Origin: Cystobasidiopsis lactophilus
Taxonomy: Eukaryota; Basidiomycota; Agaricostilbomycetes; Agaricostilbales; Chionosphaeraceae
DNA: 64,000 nucleotides
NCBI GenBank assembly: GCA_001599975.1
Contig: BCIO01000005.1
Coordinates: 1,550,001 to 1,614,000 of the forward strand
Direction of reading: 5' to 3'
In this document: positions 1-10,994 of the stretch, piece after piece
Layout of the letters: the number at the start of each line of letters is the position of its first letter
Position numbering within the stretch: position 1 is the first letter of the stretch
Notes under the pieces: model-generated
Told to the model about the DNA's origin: nothing
The model's input: the letters and a program-made list of their open reading frames with translations, nothing else
The model's database searches: none
Made by a program: the position numbers and the translations under genes

Positions 1-2037
1 TGTCGCCGCCACCAACCTTTCCAGAGAGGACATCGCGAAGCTTGAAAGACAGCGAGATGCGCTCGTCGAGGTCGGCGGGGCTGGTGCAGGCAAACTCTTG
101 ACGGATGTGGCCAAGACCGCCAAAGCGGTGCTGGACGACGAGGAGGAACATCAAACCAACATTGGCTTGAGACAGTTTTGGCTCGGGGATGACAAGACAA
201 CCAAGCCCATGCCTGTGCGTTCCACTTGTGACTTATCTTTCTACTCAGACTCAGGGGCTGCTACACGGACAGTCACTATTGCCTTTTACGGGGTTCGTCG
301 GCTACAGCCAGCTTTTCGCGGATCGCCTGAATGGTACGGAGTTTCACGTTCTTCGCCCGCAGTCTGCTCTGCATGGTTGACGCTCTCCACAGCTGCTATC
401 TCGGACCCGACCACGATGGCGCCCGAGTTCTTGCACTACGGCACCCCGCAGCTGCCCTTTGCCGACGCTCTCGCGATCTTTGGTCATCTGTTCGACATAT
501 GTGAGCCGGCGATTTCCTTCTGCCTACGAAGGAACGCTCACCGGTTGTTGTGGCTCCTTTGCAGTGTCCCAGTTGAACCTGTCCGACGCGCAATCCAACG
601 TCCTGATGCCCGTCGCCCTCTGCCTGATCAAGCACCTTGCGTCGGCTTCAGAGCCGGCTTGGCCTTTGTCTGCCTCCCGGGCCATTGTTGCCTTCGTTCA
701 GCTGGGCGCCAAGCCAGAGATACAGGAGCTCGACGCAGGCAACAAAGGCAAGGGCCGGGCGGTCGAGGACGACACACGAGAGGCCGCCGCTGCACCTCCA
801 GAATTGAACACCCTTCGGGATGCAAACCTGCGCCACGGAACAGTCATTCGCGTCCTTCGTTTGGTAGAGGCCGTCGCCGCTGCTGGGTGGGTGCTCTTGC
901 AGGCGAGAATTTCAGGTCCATCGCTGATTCGTCGCAACAGCGCCTGGTCGTCTGCCGTCAAACCTGTTGTTTCGTTGGCTCTGGTGTTGTCAAGGCTTGC
1001 CGCCGACCCATCCTCAAGCAAGCTGCAGCATTACGTCCAGCGAGCGTTCGAAGCCCTTGTCCATGCCAAGGACACCGACACCACTGAAGACCTGGTGTGT
1101 ACTTTTGAGCTCATTTGTTTTAGCGGGGCCTTAACTTTGAGCGGCAGATCGAGCGCATCTATGAACTCTTCGCACAGGAGGGCATGCAGTACGCGCGCCA
1201 GCATCAATCCTTCCTGCTCAGTCTGTTCCCACACTCGAGGCCGTCTGACCACTGCCTGCGCCGCTGGCTCGCCTGGACCTTTCTCCTTGGCCGGTCCAAT
1301 TCCAACAAGCAAAAGTCGTCCACAACGCCTCCGCTCAAGCCCATTCTCGCCCTCGCCCAAGATCCGCAGCCAGGCGGACCATTGTACTTCACCAAAGACA
1401 AGATGGACGCTGTCCCTCTTTACTTCTCGGCCACCATTTTCCAATTCGTGCTCTCCGACTCATGGGAAGGCATGATGAGCTCGTCCAACGTGCGCAAGCA
1501 TCTGTATGAGATTTATGTGGCGATGGACGTTCTTCAAAAACGCATCAGTAAGTTTCCGTTTTGCCCTGGTTGCACGACTTCGCTCACCGCGGACGTGGTC
1601 TAGATTCTACCGACCTTCATGGCACTGCCTGGCGCCACAAGGCTCAGAACGCCGTGACGCGCCTCGGCCATGCCGTGGAATACCGTAGGCTTTTTCTAAC
1701 GCTTTCTCCAGGACGTCACCTCACCGCCTTTTCAATAGAGCTCTCGTCTGCCACCGCACACTTGGCGGCCACCGAGCGAGCCGAGCGCAAGATCAAGAAC
1801 CGAGCGTCTGGCACTCTCGATTCGTTTGTCACTGCGCGCCCCGGAGGCGAAGTCCCACCCCCGCCAGCCGCCTCAGCATCTCCCGCGGACTCAAAGGCCC
1901 ATCTGTCGGCAGCAGCCTCGGAGGCCGCTGCTGACTCTAGCTTGGACGCCGAGGTGAACACGTCGCTCGTCTCTGGTTCTCCTACGGCGGACACGACGAT
2001 GGACGGCGGCGATTTGGCCAAGGGTGTGCCAGTCTGA
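1..2037 (+). CDS. Unidentified protein, 5' partial, spliced
   Basis: The 5' end lies outside the window. Coding exons can be followed from base 1 to a TGA at 2035-2037, with introns near 209-255, 336-400, 502-564, 1093-1138, 1549-1604 and 1685-1711. The protein is mostly helical, with segments such as TMAPEFLHYGTPQLPFADAL and RKHLYEIYVAMDVLQKR, then a low-complexity Ala/Ser/Pro-rich tail. Near the end of the ordered part, ASGTLDSFVTAR resembles the PCNA-interacting pattern (GTLDSFF-like), but the second aromatic is missing, so I treat it only as a hint. I do not recognise the family. Exon phases agree at the junctions I checked, so it looks like a working gene. Confidence 0.6.
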
Positions 2038-2326
2038 AAAAGACTGTAGTCACTGTCGCTCGCTATTGCAACTTCCTGGGTATCTCCGTATCCTAGTCTC
2101 TTTGTATACGACTTGAACCATGTATTCTTGCGCCCAAATTGCGGCTGAACTTCACAGCAAGAAGGATTTACCACTATGCTTCGAATTCGCCACCAAATCC
2201 AGCGACATCTCATTTGCCCCATCCCACGCGCGAAGCCAATGTTGGATGGCGCTCGGCCAGGCTTCAAAATACAATGCAGCTTGAAAATGTGGCGGAGAGG
2301 TACACAGGGATGAAGGGGGGAGGCGA

Positions 2327-4050
2327 TCAAATTGACCCATAGCCTGAGTCGACGGAGGCCAAAACCCGCTGCTCGCGCACAAAGTGCGGTTGTTGCGCTT
2401 GCAGTGTCAACATCTGACAGGCGTGAAGAAAGGAGAGAGTCGAAGTGCTGAACGAGTCCATTTTGTCGGCCTCGAAAGGGCGGCTATGCTGTGCGAGGTA
2501 AGCCGCGAGCTTGGCGGCGCCCTGAGCCCGCGCCGCTGCGTTGCGAAGCTGTCGAGACAGTTCTAGGGGCGAAAGGATGCTGTAGATGGCCAGCGGCTCC
2601 AGGCTTTCGGTGGGCTCCAAGCCGGCATCATCCAACGCGAACGCCAAAAGGGCAATATGCGATCGGTGCTGTTCGTACATCTCAAAAGTTAGTCATGGTG
2701 TCTGTAAGAGCTAAACCACAACAGAATGTGACGCACGTTGCTGTCGCTCAGCCTCTGTTGATGAATACTTTCGATGCAGTCAATCGCTGCAGACAGAAGC
2801 AGCTGGGCCTGCAAGTGGCTGCATCAGCCAGAGCATCAGCAGCAAGAGAAATGGGAAACACACCTTCATCGCATGGCTGCCGATGAAAGTGATCTTGTTC
2901 AAAACGAGACCAACGTGTCGTGATTCGGCCGCCACCGTCTCCACTAACCCCCCTTGAATTTCGACAGGTTTGCCGTCCGCCATGACACCTCCACAGACGA
3001 AAGTGCTGGCTTGTGCGAGGCGCGAATTGGACCAGGTGTCGGGAAAGCCACTGAAGGATTTGCCAAAATCGGGCAAGTCGGCGTGCACCTGGGCGCCGTA
3101 TTGCGCGAAGGTCATGAAGAATAGGTGAGAACTGGATTGGTCTGTGAATGGGAAGGCATCGTTTTCAGCTGAGGACACAATGGGACAAGCAAGCGGGTCG
3201 CTCACGTATAAGTGATGCCCTCTTGAGGCGTTTGCGCCACCGACGAGGACGACGAGTAGAAGTGAACCAGGCAGGGCTCTCGGTGACCGAACCGCAGTCC
3301 GAGTTTACAGTGCAAGATCTCCTACCGCGAAGCAAAAGCCTTCGATGAGCCCAGTTGGAACAAGCCAAAAAAACAACCCCACTTTATCCTGTGCAATTCT
3401 GACATGGTGGGCGGATCTGTGGATGACTTGTGAGGCAAAGAATACATCACTCAAAGCAGAGCGCAGGGAAGGACGTGCGAGCAGCTCAACGTCGACCTGA
3501 CTCGACACACCCGTTAGCACTACAGCGCACGGACAGTGAGTGGCCCAAACTCACCAGAAGGGCGGTAGCAGCGACGGACAGACAGAACCGAGTTGCAAAG
3601 AGACGCTATCGCGAAGCCAGTCCATGAAAGCACTGTTTGGGAGCAAGCTGTTTCGCCGCCTCGCCACCGAAGTTTCCAACGGCCGGTTCGCCACTTGCGG
3701 TTGCGGCAGCATTAGCGCATTCGCCGTGACGGAGAATGTGGACTCTGGGAAGGCGCGCCATGACTTCTGCTCGTCAAGGCACAAATGAAGGCCATGGTGG
3801 CTGGACTCCGCTGGAGCAGACTCTGTTGCAAGGCAAATAGGGCATTTGGCAGGACATGAATCATGATTGGAAACATCTGCTTGAAGCAAATGAAGCAGAG
3901 CCCCAAAGGCGGGAGAGCAAGTCACGGTCTGCGGAAGCATGCATGTGGTGAGCGAAGAGGAGTCGGAGTGGCGAGCAGCCGCCGCAGGCCATCCTCGGTG
4001 ATGGCATTGCCCATTGAGATCTTGCTCGGCTTGAATGGCATCCTCAGCCA
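2327..4050 (-). CDS. Unidentified protein, spliced
   Basis: Several minus-strand exons lie here: about 3551-3905 (with CPICLATESAPAESSHHGLH and MDWLRDSVSLQL), 3305-3490, 2890-3205 (with VHADLPDFGKSFSGFPDTW and GLVLNKITFIGSHAMK) and 2327-2680, ending SVDSGYGSI before a stop at 2327. The last part is helical and alanine-rich. The start is unsure; ATGs lie near 4017 and 4050. The single CPIC pair is not enough to call a RING or zinc cluster, and I do not recognise the family. It converges with the unidentified gene at 1-2037. It may be a regulator of the fungal-specific type, but that is only an impression from composition. Confidence 0.45.
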
Positions 4051-4214
4051 CACCAACGAGCTGGATCCGCCTTCAGCGTCGAACTGCGCGTGCCGCTTCC
4101 AAATCCCCGCCACCTGATTGGCGCCTCGGATTCCTTCTTGATCCAGCCCCGCCAAAAGCACCGAGCGCGAAAGTCGTTAACCTCACAGCAGCAGCCAGTC
4201 GTACTCTCGCACGA

Positions 4215-5129
4215 ATGGCTATCAAGCAGCTCACTCAAGTGGAAAGCGAAAGAGCTGCCTATCTCAAAGGAGCCCAAGACAAAGCGCTCGCCCTCTTCAA
4301 GGATATCGAGGCGACGCTGATTCGGGCGGGCATCACCGAAAAGCAGCTTTCGGATGAGATTCACGCTCTAGGAGAGAAGAAGTACAACATCAGGTGGGTT
4401 GAAACCCAACTTGGCCCACTCTGCCAAAGCCTCTTCAACGATTGGGGCAGGACGCACTGGCACAAGCGCACCGTCCGATCTGGACCGCACACATTATTGC
4501 CATATGCCGAGAACCCGGAGGACAGGGAGATCCAAGAGGACGACATTCTGTTTGGTAGGTCTCCCTCCTTGCAGCGTGCTACCGCGTCTGATGTCAATAA
4601 GATCAGTTGACCTTGGACCTGTGTTTGAAGATTGGGAGGCCGACTTTGGACGGACTTTCGTCTTGGGCAATGACCCAGCTAAGATCAAGCTGCGCGACAG
4701 CTTGGATCCCGTCTGGAAGACCATCAAAGGCAGATTCCAGTCTAATTTTAAAATGAGTGGCGACGAACTCTATGCCATCGCCTGCGAGGAAGCCAAGCGC
4801 GCCGGTTACACTTTCGGTGGAGCTATTGCTGGCCACCTCGTTGGTTCTTTTCCCCACGAACGGTAGGCTGTCGTTCAGACCCCGACTTCAGGTTGACCGC
4901 AACGAGGCCCAACAGTATCCCGAGGGACAAGGTTGCTCTTTATATCACCGAAGGCAACCACGAAACTATGGCCAATCCAGGAAAGGACGGGAACAAACGC
5001 CACTGGATCCTGGAAGTCCACCTGGTGGACCCTGAGCTCCAAATTGGCGGATTTGGTGTGTTTCATTCTGCGGGCACGGGTCTATCAACTGAATAGCGCC
5101 CAGTCGAGGAACTTTTGACAGTCGATTAG
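4215..5129 (+). CDS. M24-family metallopeptidase-like protein, copy 1
   Basis: Five exons (4215-4393, 4451-4554, 4607-4862, 4916-5055, 5104-5129) join in frame to 234 residues. The pita-bread fold ligands of M24 enzymes (creatinase, Xaa-Pro dipeptidase, Met aminopeptidase) are visible: Asp in VDLGPVFEDWEADF, a second Asp in the same segment, His in AGHLVGSFPHE, and Glu in RHWILEVHLVD. The protein is much shorter than fungal Xaa-Pro aminopeptidases and lacks their N-terminal creatinase domain; its size is closer to compact bacterial M24 proteins. The substrate is unknown. A second copy starts about 250 bp downstream on the same strand. The last exon is cut off by an intron that copy 2 lacks. 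Confidence 0.82.
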
Positions 5130-5379
5130 TGTTGACAGAGTTGGTCAGTGCCTCTCCTCGTACGGTGGCCGTCACGAACTGAGGACGTCAATAAAGTGTT
5201 CGATGCAATACGAGAAGCAAAGGATCTCTTTTAGCATTCGCAATTAGTTTGTGCTGCAACTGATAAACGGCTATCAACCAGATCGACCTTAAGCGCGCGC
5301 GGTTTCCCCATTGGCCTCTCTCACTTCATTGCATACCTTGGACACTCTTGACAAGGCTGCAACTCCTGAAGAACCGCAG

Positions 5380-6303
5380 ATGGCCCCCAGAAAGGACGTT
5401 ACCAAAGTCGACTCCGAGCGAGCCGCTTATTTGCTCGACGCGCAGCAAAAGGCCGAAGCAATGTTCCAAGAGATAGAGGCCAATCTCATTCGGCCAGGGA
5501 AGACCGAAAAGGAATTGTCTGACGAAATCTATGCTCTGGGTCAGCAGAAATATCAAATTCGCTGTCATTGGCATAAGTTGGTGGCCCCTTCTGACCCGTT
5601 GACCAACCTGACCCCTTTTTTTGCCTAGGCGAAATGTCAGATCTGGACCCAACACACTGCTCCCATACGCTGAGAATCCCGTCAATCGCGTCATTGGAGA
5701 AGACGATATTCTGTTCGGTGAGGCTGTTTGTCCAGCGCTTACCCCTCTGCCTTGAAAACTTACGGGAGGACCAGTCGACCTCGGGCCCGTGTTTGAAGGT
5801 ACAGTGCAGTGCTACCGCCGATCTATCAAAGCTGACGGACCACTTTGGTCAGAATGGGAGGCCGATTTCGCTCGCACCTTTGTCATGGGCAATGACCCGG
5901 CCAAGATCAAGCTGCGTGACTCCTTGGCTCCGGTTTGGAACACGATCAAGGCGCGGTTTCTGGCCGATCAAGCGATGAGCGGCCACCAGCTTTACGCCAT
6001 CGCCTGCGAGGAGGCTCAAAAGGCTGGCTATTCGTTTGGAGGGGAAATCGCTGGCCACTTGGTTGGATGCTTCCCACATGAAAGGTGCGAATATATGCTG
6101 CTGAGAGATTAGCCTTGCGAAACTGAAGCAACCGCAGGATCCCGAGAAACAAGAAGGCACTATACATCACCGAGGACAATCATGAGACGATGGCCAGCCT
6201 GGGCAAAGATGGCTGCAAAAGGCATTGGATTCTGGAGTGCCATCTGGTCGATCGCGAGCGCGGCATTGGAGGATTTGTCGAAGAGCTGCTCACAATCGGA
6301 TAG
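5380..6303 (+). CDS. M24-family metallopeptidase-like protein, copy 2
   Basis: This is a tandem paralogue of the gene at 4215. It starts at MAPRKDVTKVDSERAAYLL and ends GGFVEELLTIG at 6303. The same ligand segments are kept: VDLGPVFE, EADFARTF, AGHLVGCFPHE and RHWILECHLVD. An extra intron splits the first ligand region after VDLGPVFE (about 5799-5850). In contrast, the final VEELL segment is continuous here but interrupted by an intron in copy 1, so introns changed after duplication. One intron uses a GTTGGT donor (about 5576), which joins Lys to give HWHKRNVRSGPN. The first in-frame ATG after the upstream region is at 5380. The function is probably a small soluble peptidase or esterase-like M24 hydrolase. 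Confidence 0.82.
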
Positions 6304-6601
6304 AATCCCTCGGGGCCTACTCCTCTCGGATCGAGCTTCCATGTGGATTCTCTTTGTGTCGGAGGTGTCGTTGTGGTGAGAGACAGATGGACGGGCCAAT
6401 GAAATACAAAGGGAGAGCGACTGCTCTTTTTAGCTTTAGCTTACAACCTCTCGACGCCGCCCCAATAAATTCAACATCCGAAGTGCTCCTTTCGTCTGAA
6501 GAAAGAAGAGGTCAGTCGTAGGCTACGATGAGGCAGAAAGCTGGCTTACCATACCGCGTTCAAAAATGTCTCACAGCCCAAGCCCGCCTGCCCGCTGCGC
6601 T

Positions 6602-7174
6602 TCAACTCCACCTGACCCTCCTCGACTGGACAGGTCCAGAGTGTAAGAATGGATCCACCAGCGATTCCACCGACGCGCTAAACTCCTCCGTCAACGGCGA
6701 CAGCTTGGGCGCGGTGGCGGCAGAAAAGGCGTCAGGTTTGATAGGCGCTGCGGCCTTGACAGGAAAGATTTCCTCGTCGGAGTCGTCCATCAAAGTGTCC
6801 AGGTCGCTGTGATAGGATTTGGGAGACTTTGGAGTGCTGGGCATGGTCGTCGAGGTAGATGACGATGATAACGCTGGGGAGCCTCCGCTCGTGGAGGTGG
6901 AGTCGGCAGACGAACGACGCCCGCGCGCGAGGTAGGACGAAAGCTGGGCCGAGTCTGAAGAGGATGGAGAAGAGACGCGGCGGGAGGCAGCGAGCCACGG
7001 GCTGGCGGTGTCAATGTCGCTGGATAAAGCGTCCGCCGACGAGCTCCTGCGGTGGTGCTGGCTGCCGCGTCGGCCTATGAGTGACCTCTTCCTCTTCACA
7101 GTGGTCTGCTGGGTCACTGAGCCGCGCTCGAGCCATTCGGTAAGATTGGCAACCATGGTGTGAAACTGCCGCAT
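6602..7174 (-). CDS. Serine-rich low-complexity protein
   Basis: A single open frame from ATG 7174 to 6602 encodes about 190 residues. It begins MRQFHTMVANLTEWLERGSV, continues into a basic stretch (VKRKRSLIGRRGSQHHRRSS), then Ser/Thr/Pro-rich sequence with SPK- and TPK-type sites (MPSTPKSPKSYHSDLDTLMD) and a short acidic patch (DDSDEEIF). There is no recognisable fold apart from a possible short N-terminal helix. The basic and SP/TP pattern suggests a phosphorylated nuclear protein; this is inference. A further 5' exon cannot be excluded. Confidence 0.5.
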   Translation of the reverse strand: MRQFHTMVANLTEWLERGSVTQQTTVKRKRSLIGRRGSQHHRRSSSADALSSDIDTASPWLAASRRVSSPSSSDSAQLSSYLARGRRSSADSTSTSGGSPALSSSSTSTTMPSTPKSPKSYHSDLDTLMDDSDEEIFPVKAAAPIKPDAFSAATAPKLSPLTEEFSASVESLVDPFLHSGPVQSRRVRWS

Positions 7175-7177
7175 CAA

Positions 7178-7775
7178 ATTTAAGCATTGGAGCGGATCTC
7201 AAAAGGACGTGCGCTCCTCTCACCTTCGCTGGTCTGTTTTCTGGAAGATGGAAGTTAAAGAAAGGAAAGGAGCTTCCTTAGTGGCCGAGCAGCAGTTGCA
7301 TGACGAGCCCAAAGGCTAGTCTAAAAAGCAGCAGATGGCTCGCCGCACGCGAAACCACACGCGGCCTTGGCTCCAGAGTCATCGCACGCGAGACGAAAGT
7401 TTCGTGCTCGAGCGGCTGGCGCTAGCACTTGTGGCATTGGGCAAGCGAGAGAGCCATATGAAATTCCCCTTGTTGGACGTTAGGACGAACAAGAAGGCGA
7501 CAGAAGGCAGCCGGGGAGTCGACGAGGGCATCCTCCCCTCTTCTTCTCCCCCCAGGAAACCAACTTCCAGCAGAGAGCATGCCAGCGCCAGTGAGACAGA
7601 ACTCGTTGCCAGACTGTGAGTGCCGCTCGAGCATGGCCGGAGGGCGAGAGCTGAAGGCGGCCGGCCGTTCCTGGGATGACGCCACAGACAAACGGCGGTG
7701 GCGAATGGCGTTAACCACAACCCTCCCACGTCCAAGGCGCCCATCGTCTTTGCCTCTGCTTCCCCCGAATGGCTG
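7178..7775. other. Intergenic / possible 5' exon of membrane protein
   Basis: About 600 bases between the divergent serine-rich gene and the membrane-protein gene. Frames are open on both strands but none has a supported product. The coding-looking stretch 7720-7775 (KAPIVFASASPEWL) is in frame with the membrane protein but has no ATG after the preceding stop at 7677, so an upstream exon is possible. Confidence 0.4.
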
Positions 7776-8641
7776 ATGGCAGCGCTCCATCTGACCTTCC
7801 TGACTTTTGCGGTGCTCGGCCTTTTGCTCGCCCTCTTGCCCAGCGAGTCTGTGGTTGCTTTCGTCGACACGGTATCCGGAAAGGACATGTTCGTCTTCGG
7901 GCTTTACTCTTGGGATCCGTTCTGGAGCGACATGGACATCTTGCCGAAGCCGGCTTTCGTCCGGTGGCTGGCCGCCGTGCACATCCTCGCCTTTCTGTTC
8001 GCCGTGGCTGGCCTGACGCTGGGCATGCTGAAGCGCATCCGACCGCTGTGGTTGGTGGCGGGCGTGGCGAGGAACGCGACCAACTTGATGTTCTACAACT
8101 GGCAGTTCTTGCTTCTCGCGGTCGCGGACATCTGGCTGATCATGGCCTGGATTTGCGACTGGTCGGTGCTGGGCCACGCCACCGCTGCTGGTCTAGACCC
8201 AGATGTCGAAGTGGCTTTCGAGTAAGGTCTCTTGCCGCGATGAAAGACAAGATGCTGACGCGGGCCAAAAAAAAAAAGAGGTGGCAACATCTGCCGAGCT
8301 GTGCCAATCTCTTTCGGCCTGATCCTGATCTCTTTGGTGCCCCTGGGCATGGAGCGCAAGCGGGACAAGGAGCTGGGGGTGTTGAACGCCAAGCACCAAG
8401 CGGCGGCGGCGCCAGTTTTGCCTCTGTCGGCCATCTCGCCTCCGCAAGCCTCGGCCCAGCCTTTGACCATCGCCGAGGTGGACGAGCAGGTCCAGCAGAA
8501 CAACAACCAGAGGAGGTCTGGGATCAGGGTGTCAACGGCCACGCCTACGACTGTGACCGGGCAGAGGGAGTCAACCTACAACTCGTGGCGCGAGTCGATC
8601 CGCCCGGCGTCCTCGGTCCTCAAAAGTGGCGCTGCCATTTG
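7776..8641 (+). CDS. Multi-span membrane protein of unknown function
   Basis: The first in-frame ATG is 7776 (MAALHLTFLTFAVLGLLLAL), directly a hydrophobic segment. Further membrane segments follow: FVRWLAAVHILAFLFAVAGL, a third around NWQFLLLAVADIWLIMAWI, and, after an intron between about 8200 and 8295, VPISFGLILISLVPLG. A charged segment (GMERKRDKELG) and a polar Ser/Thr-rich cytoplasmic-type tail end at TGA 8640. That gives four or five spans in total. The exact splice junction is not settled: the strong-looking GTAAGG at 8222 does not give a matching phase with the nearest acceptors, and a weaker upstream donor does. The family is not recognised; it does not look like Erg28. Confidence 0.6.
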
Positions 8642-8695
8642 AACAGGTGGGAAAGGCAAAGCAAGAGTATGAAAAACGCTATTTATCTGTTCTTG

Positions 8696-9553
8696 TTATA
8701 TCAGCTCTGTTGAACGCTTTGAAAGCTCGAAATTTCTTGAAACGTACTTGCGAGTGGAAGCAGTAGTCGTAGTGGTGAGGCCGTCGGGAGCAGGAACGAG
8801 GGCCCCAGAGAGGGAAGAGCGCCAGCGGTTGATGTTGGTGTTGCGGACGACAAAGGTGGACGGGTCGGTGGTGAGGCCCGGGAAAGGCTTGGGGATGCGC
8901 AGGCCCTGCTTGAGGCCAGCGAGCACCTGCTCCACCTCGTCCTCCGAATCGAACCCGCCGTCGTCCTCGTCCATGCCAGAAGCGGGATCCGAGTCGGACA
9001 CCTCGCCAAAGAACCGGGGCTGCTCGACGGCAGCTGCAGCGGTCGAAGCCTTGGTCGTCCCCCCGCCCGAGCCGCTCTTGCTCTTGTCCTTTGGCTTCTT
9101 GGCCTTCTTCTCTGGCGACGCCACACCGGACTTGGCCTTCTCTGACGCCGCAGCGGCGGCAGCTCCAGCAGCATCCTTGGTGGAGGCGGCGCCAGATGTG
9201 GAAGCCTTGTTGTTGGCCTCCTTGGTCTTGGCCTGCCACTCTGCCAGCAGCACGTCGTACGAGGCCGTCCTGCCCTGCACGGCGCGCTTGGCGGACATGG
9301 AGTGCGTCTTGCAGGTCAGCGAGCGGGCGCAGAGCGAGCCGTTGTCGTTCCTCACGGCGCAGTTGAAGTTGAGGTCGATGACGCCGCTGGACGAGGGCTT
9401 GGTGATCTTGACCTTCTTCTTCTTCTTGGACGAGCTGGACTCGACCGCCGCGCTCGACGCATCGCTCAGCTTGCGCTTCAAAACTGGCGGCTTCGAGCCC
9501 GTCTTGGACTTGTCCCCAGGAGCCGGCGAGGCTGTGAGTGAGGACTGCAGCAT
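8696..9553 (-). CDS. SGF73: SAGA deubiquitinase-module subunit Sgf73 (SCA7 domain)
   Basis: An SCA7 zinc-binding domain lies near residues 60-105: NFNCAVRNDNGSLCARSLTC, then KTHSMSAKRAVQGR and SYDVLLAEWQ. It carries the Cys-Cys-Cys-His set seen in yeast Sgf73 and human ataxin-7. Before it is a Lys-rich nuclear signal (SSSSKKKKKVKIT); after it come a long Lys/Ala/Ser-rich linker and an acidic stretch (MDEDDGGFDSEDE). In yeast this protein anchors the Ubp8 deubiquitinase module to SAGA. The start at MLQSSLTASPAPGD (9553) is the first ATG of the long frame. A short upstream exon is possible, because a CAG acceptor-like site falls just inside the reading frame. The C-terminal residues after 8750 are less certain. 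Confidence 0.88.
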   Translation of the reverse strand: MLQSSLTASPAPGDKSKTGSKPPVLKRKLSDASSAAVESSSSKKKKKVKITKPSSSGVIDLNFNCAVRNDNGSLCARSLTCKTHSMSAKRAVQGRTASYDVLLAEWQAKTKEANNKASTSGAASTKDAAGAAAAAASEKAKSGVASPEKKAKKPKDKSKSGSGGGTTKASTAAAAVEQPRFFGEVSDSDPASGMDEDDGGFDSEDEVEQVLAGLKQGLRIPKPFPGLTTDPSTFVVRNTNINRWRSSLSGALVPAPDGLTTTTTASTRKYVSRNFELSKRSTELI

Positions 9554-9759
9554 GAGACCACATTAAAGGCGATCTCAAGGTCAAGTCCAACGCACCCATC
9601 GTCAAGGCGAGTAAACCGAGTGCGGACAAGAGTTCGCAAGAGTTTCTCCAGCTTCGCCAGATTCCAAAGGTCAACTTCTGGGTGTGGCGATCTAGTCCCT
9701 TTGCATAATACAAGCGGGGAGAGAACAACTCTAAGAAGGATAGTACAATGAATTGCTCA

Positions 9760-10994
9760 TCAGAGATCAGAGCGCAGGAGGATCTTGTAGCAGTCCTCGC
9801 AGAAGGGCTTGCCATCTCGGACCAAGTAGGCGTCCTCGAATGGCTTCTTGCATTTCTGTGAGCATCGGAGCAGACGAGATCTTCAGCAAAATGGCCAGAG
9901 ATGATGACAGGGGAAGCAGGACGCTCACATCACAGACGAAGCACTCCTCGTGCCATTGCGCGTTCATCGCCTTGACCACGTCCTCCACGATGGGCTTCTT
10001 GCAGCTCTTGCACTTGGGCTTGTGCTGCTGCAAGTTGCACTTCTCGCAGTACGGGTAGCCGTCGTGCACCACGAACGGCTTCGCCACCGCTTGCTGCCCT
10101 CCACCACCGCCTGGGTCATCCTCGTCGAGCGCCGCTGTCGCCTTGTTGAGCGACTTGGGGTCGATGAAAGGGTCGCCGCAGTGCGAGCAGAAGAAGTGGA
10201 GGTCGTGGTAGGTCCGTTGGCCGAGAGCCGGGTCGTCTAGCGTGATGTAGGTCTCGTCCACGATCGGCGTTTTGCAGTGGTGGCACCTCAATGAGAATTG
10301 CTGTACATCGCCCAAATGCCACAATCAGCTTGTGTTAAAAGATGATGAAGGGAGAGGGCGAAAAGTATACCTCGTGGTAGTCGAAATGACAGTACGCGGA
10401 CCCTTGCCACTCGTAGAAGGCGACGTGCTCCAGGCACTCGCCGCACAAGCAGCACTTGAAGCAAGCCGGGTGCCACCTCCTCCCCAGCGCGCTGAGCACC
10501 TTGCCGCTGATGTCCAAGCTACACCCCGCGCACGTCAGGTCGTTGGCCAGCGACTGGGTCGTCACCCCGTCCTCGGTCGAGATCCAGTCCTGGGACGGCT
10601 GCTTGGCTGGCGCGCCCAGGTCGGTCGAGGAAGACGAGGGCAGCATGCGGGGCACGTAGGATGACTTGCTCGGTTTAGGCGAGGGAGGGGCCACCGCGAA
10701 GGAGATTGAGGGCACGCTGGTGTTCGCCTCTTCCTCCTCGTCGTCCTCGTCCTCGCCCTGGACCTGGATCGTCGGCGCAACAGGTCCTGGAGGAGGTGGA
10801 GCAGGAGCAGCAGTGGGACCAGTGTAGCGGGCGGGCGGGCGACTCGCATGCGGCACAGGCGGAGGAGGTGCTTGCTGAGGCTGAGGAGGTCGGGGGAGTG
10901 GCCGCTTGCTGGTCGGCGCCTGAGGCTGGCCATACGCAGCGTATTGATATGGCTGCTGCGGCGACCATGACCACGTATGGTTCGAATGGGTCAT
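9760..10994 (-). CDS. Three-LIM-domain protein, paxillin-like (Pxl1 type)
   Basis: Three exons (10994-10371, 10300-9929, 9855-9760) join in frame. The first 130 residues are Pro/Gln-rich, with an acidic tract. They are followed by three LIM domains: CAGC to HFDYHE (ligands CxxC, HxxC, CxxC, CxxD), CHHCKTPI to CEKC, and CKSCKKPIVEDVVKAMNAQW to CEDC. No RhoGAP domain follows; the stop comes right after LIM3 (YKILLRSDL). Three tandem LIMs behind a disordered N-terminus match fungal Pxl1, which links actin and Rho signalling at the septum and polarity sites. Assignment to Pxl1 rests on architecture, so another small LIM scaffold is possible. Confidence 0.85.

Larger units (their letters stand above)
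4215..6303 (+). repeat. Tandem gene duplication (M24 pair)
   Basis: Two head-to-tail paralogues share most exon junctions and the same ligand motifs, but differ in at least two introns (one gained or lost at the 3' end, one inside the first ligand region). Coding differences are spread over the whole length, so the duplication is not recent. Confidence 0.85.

Noticed and set aside
1716-2330. 204-codon minus-strand frame
   Set aside because: It is antisense to the Ala/Ser-rich tail of the first gene; the open frame follows from biased codons.
7422-8177. 251-codon minus-strand frame opposite the membrane protein
   Set aside because: It is antisense to a frame with clear membrane spans and has no family resemblance.
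8267-8279. Poly-A run that might mark a retrotransposed SINE or LINE tail
   Set aside because: It is short, lies in an intron-like region of a normal gene, and has no target-site duplication or element upstream.
8679-9815. Long minus-strand open frame of 378 codons over the SGF73 gene
   Set aside because: Another frame of the same strand carries the SCA7 domain. This one is low-complexity Arg/Gln-rich shadow sequence.
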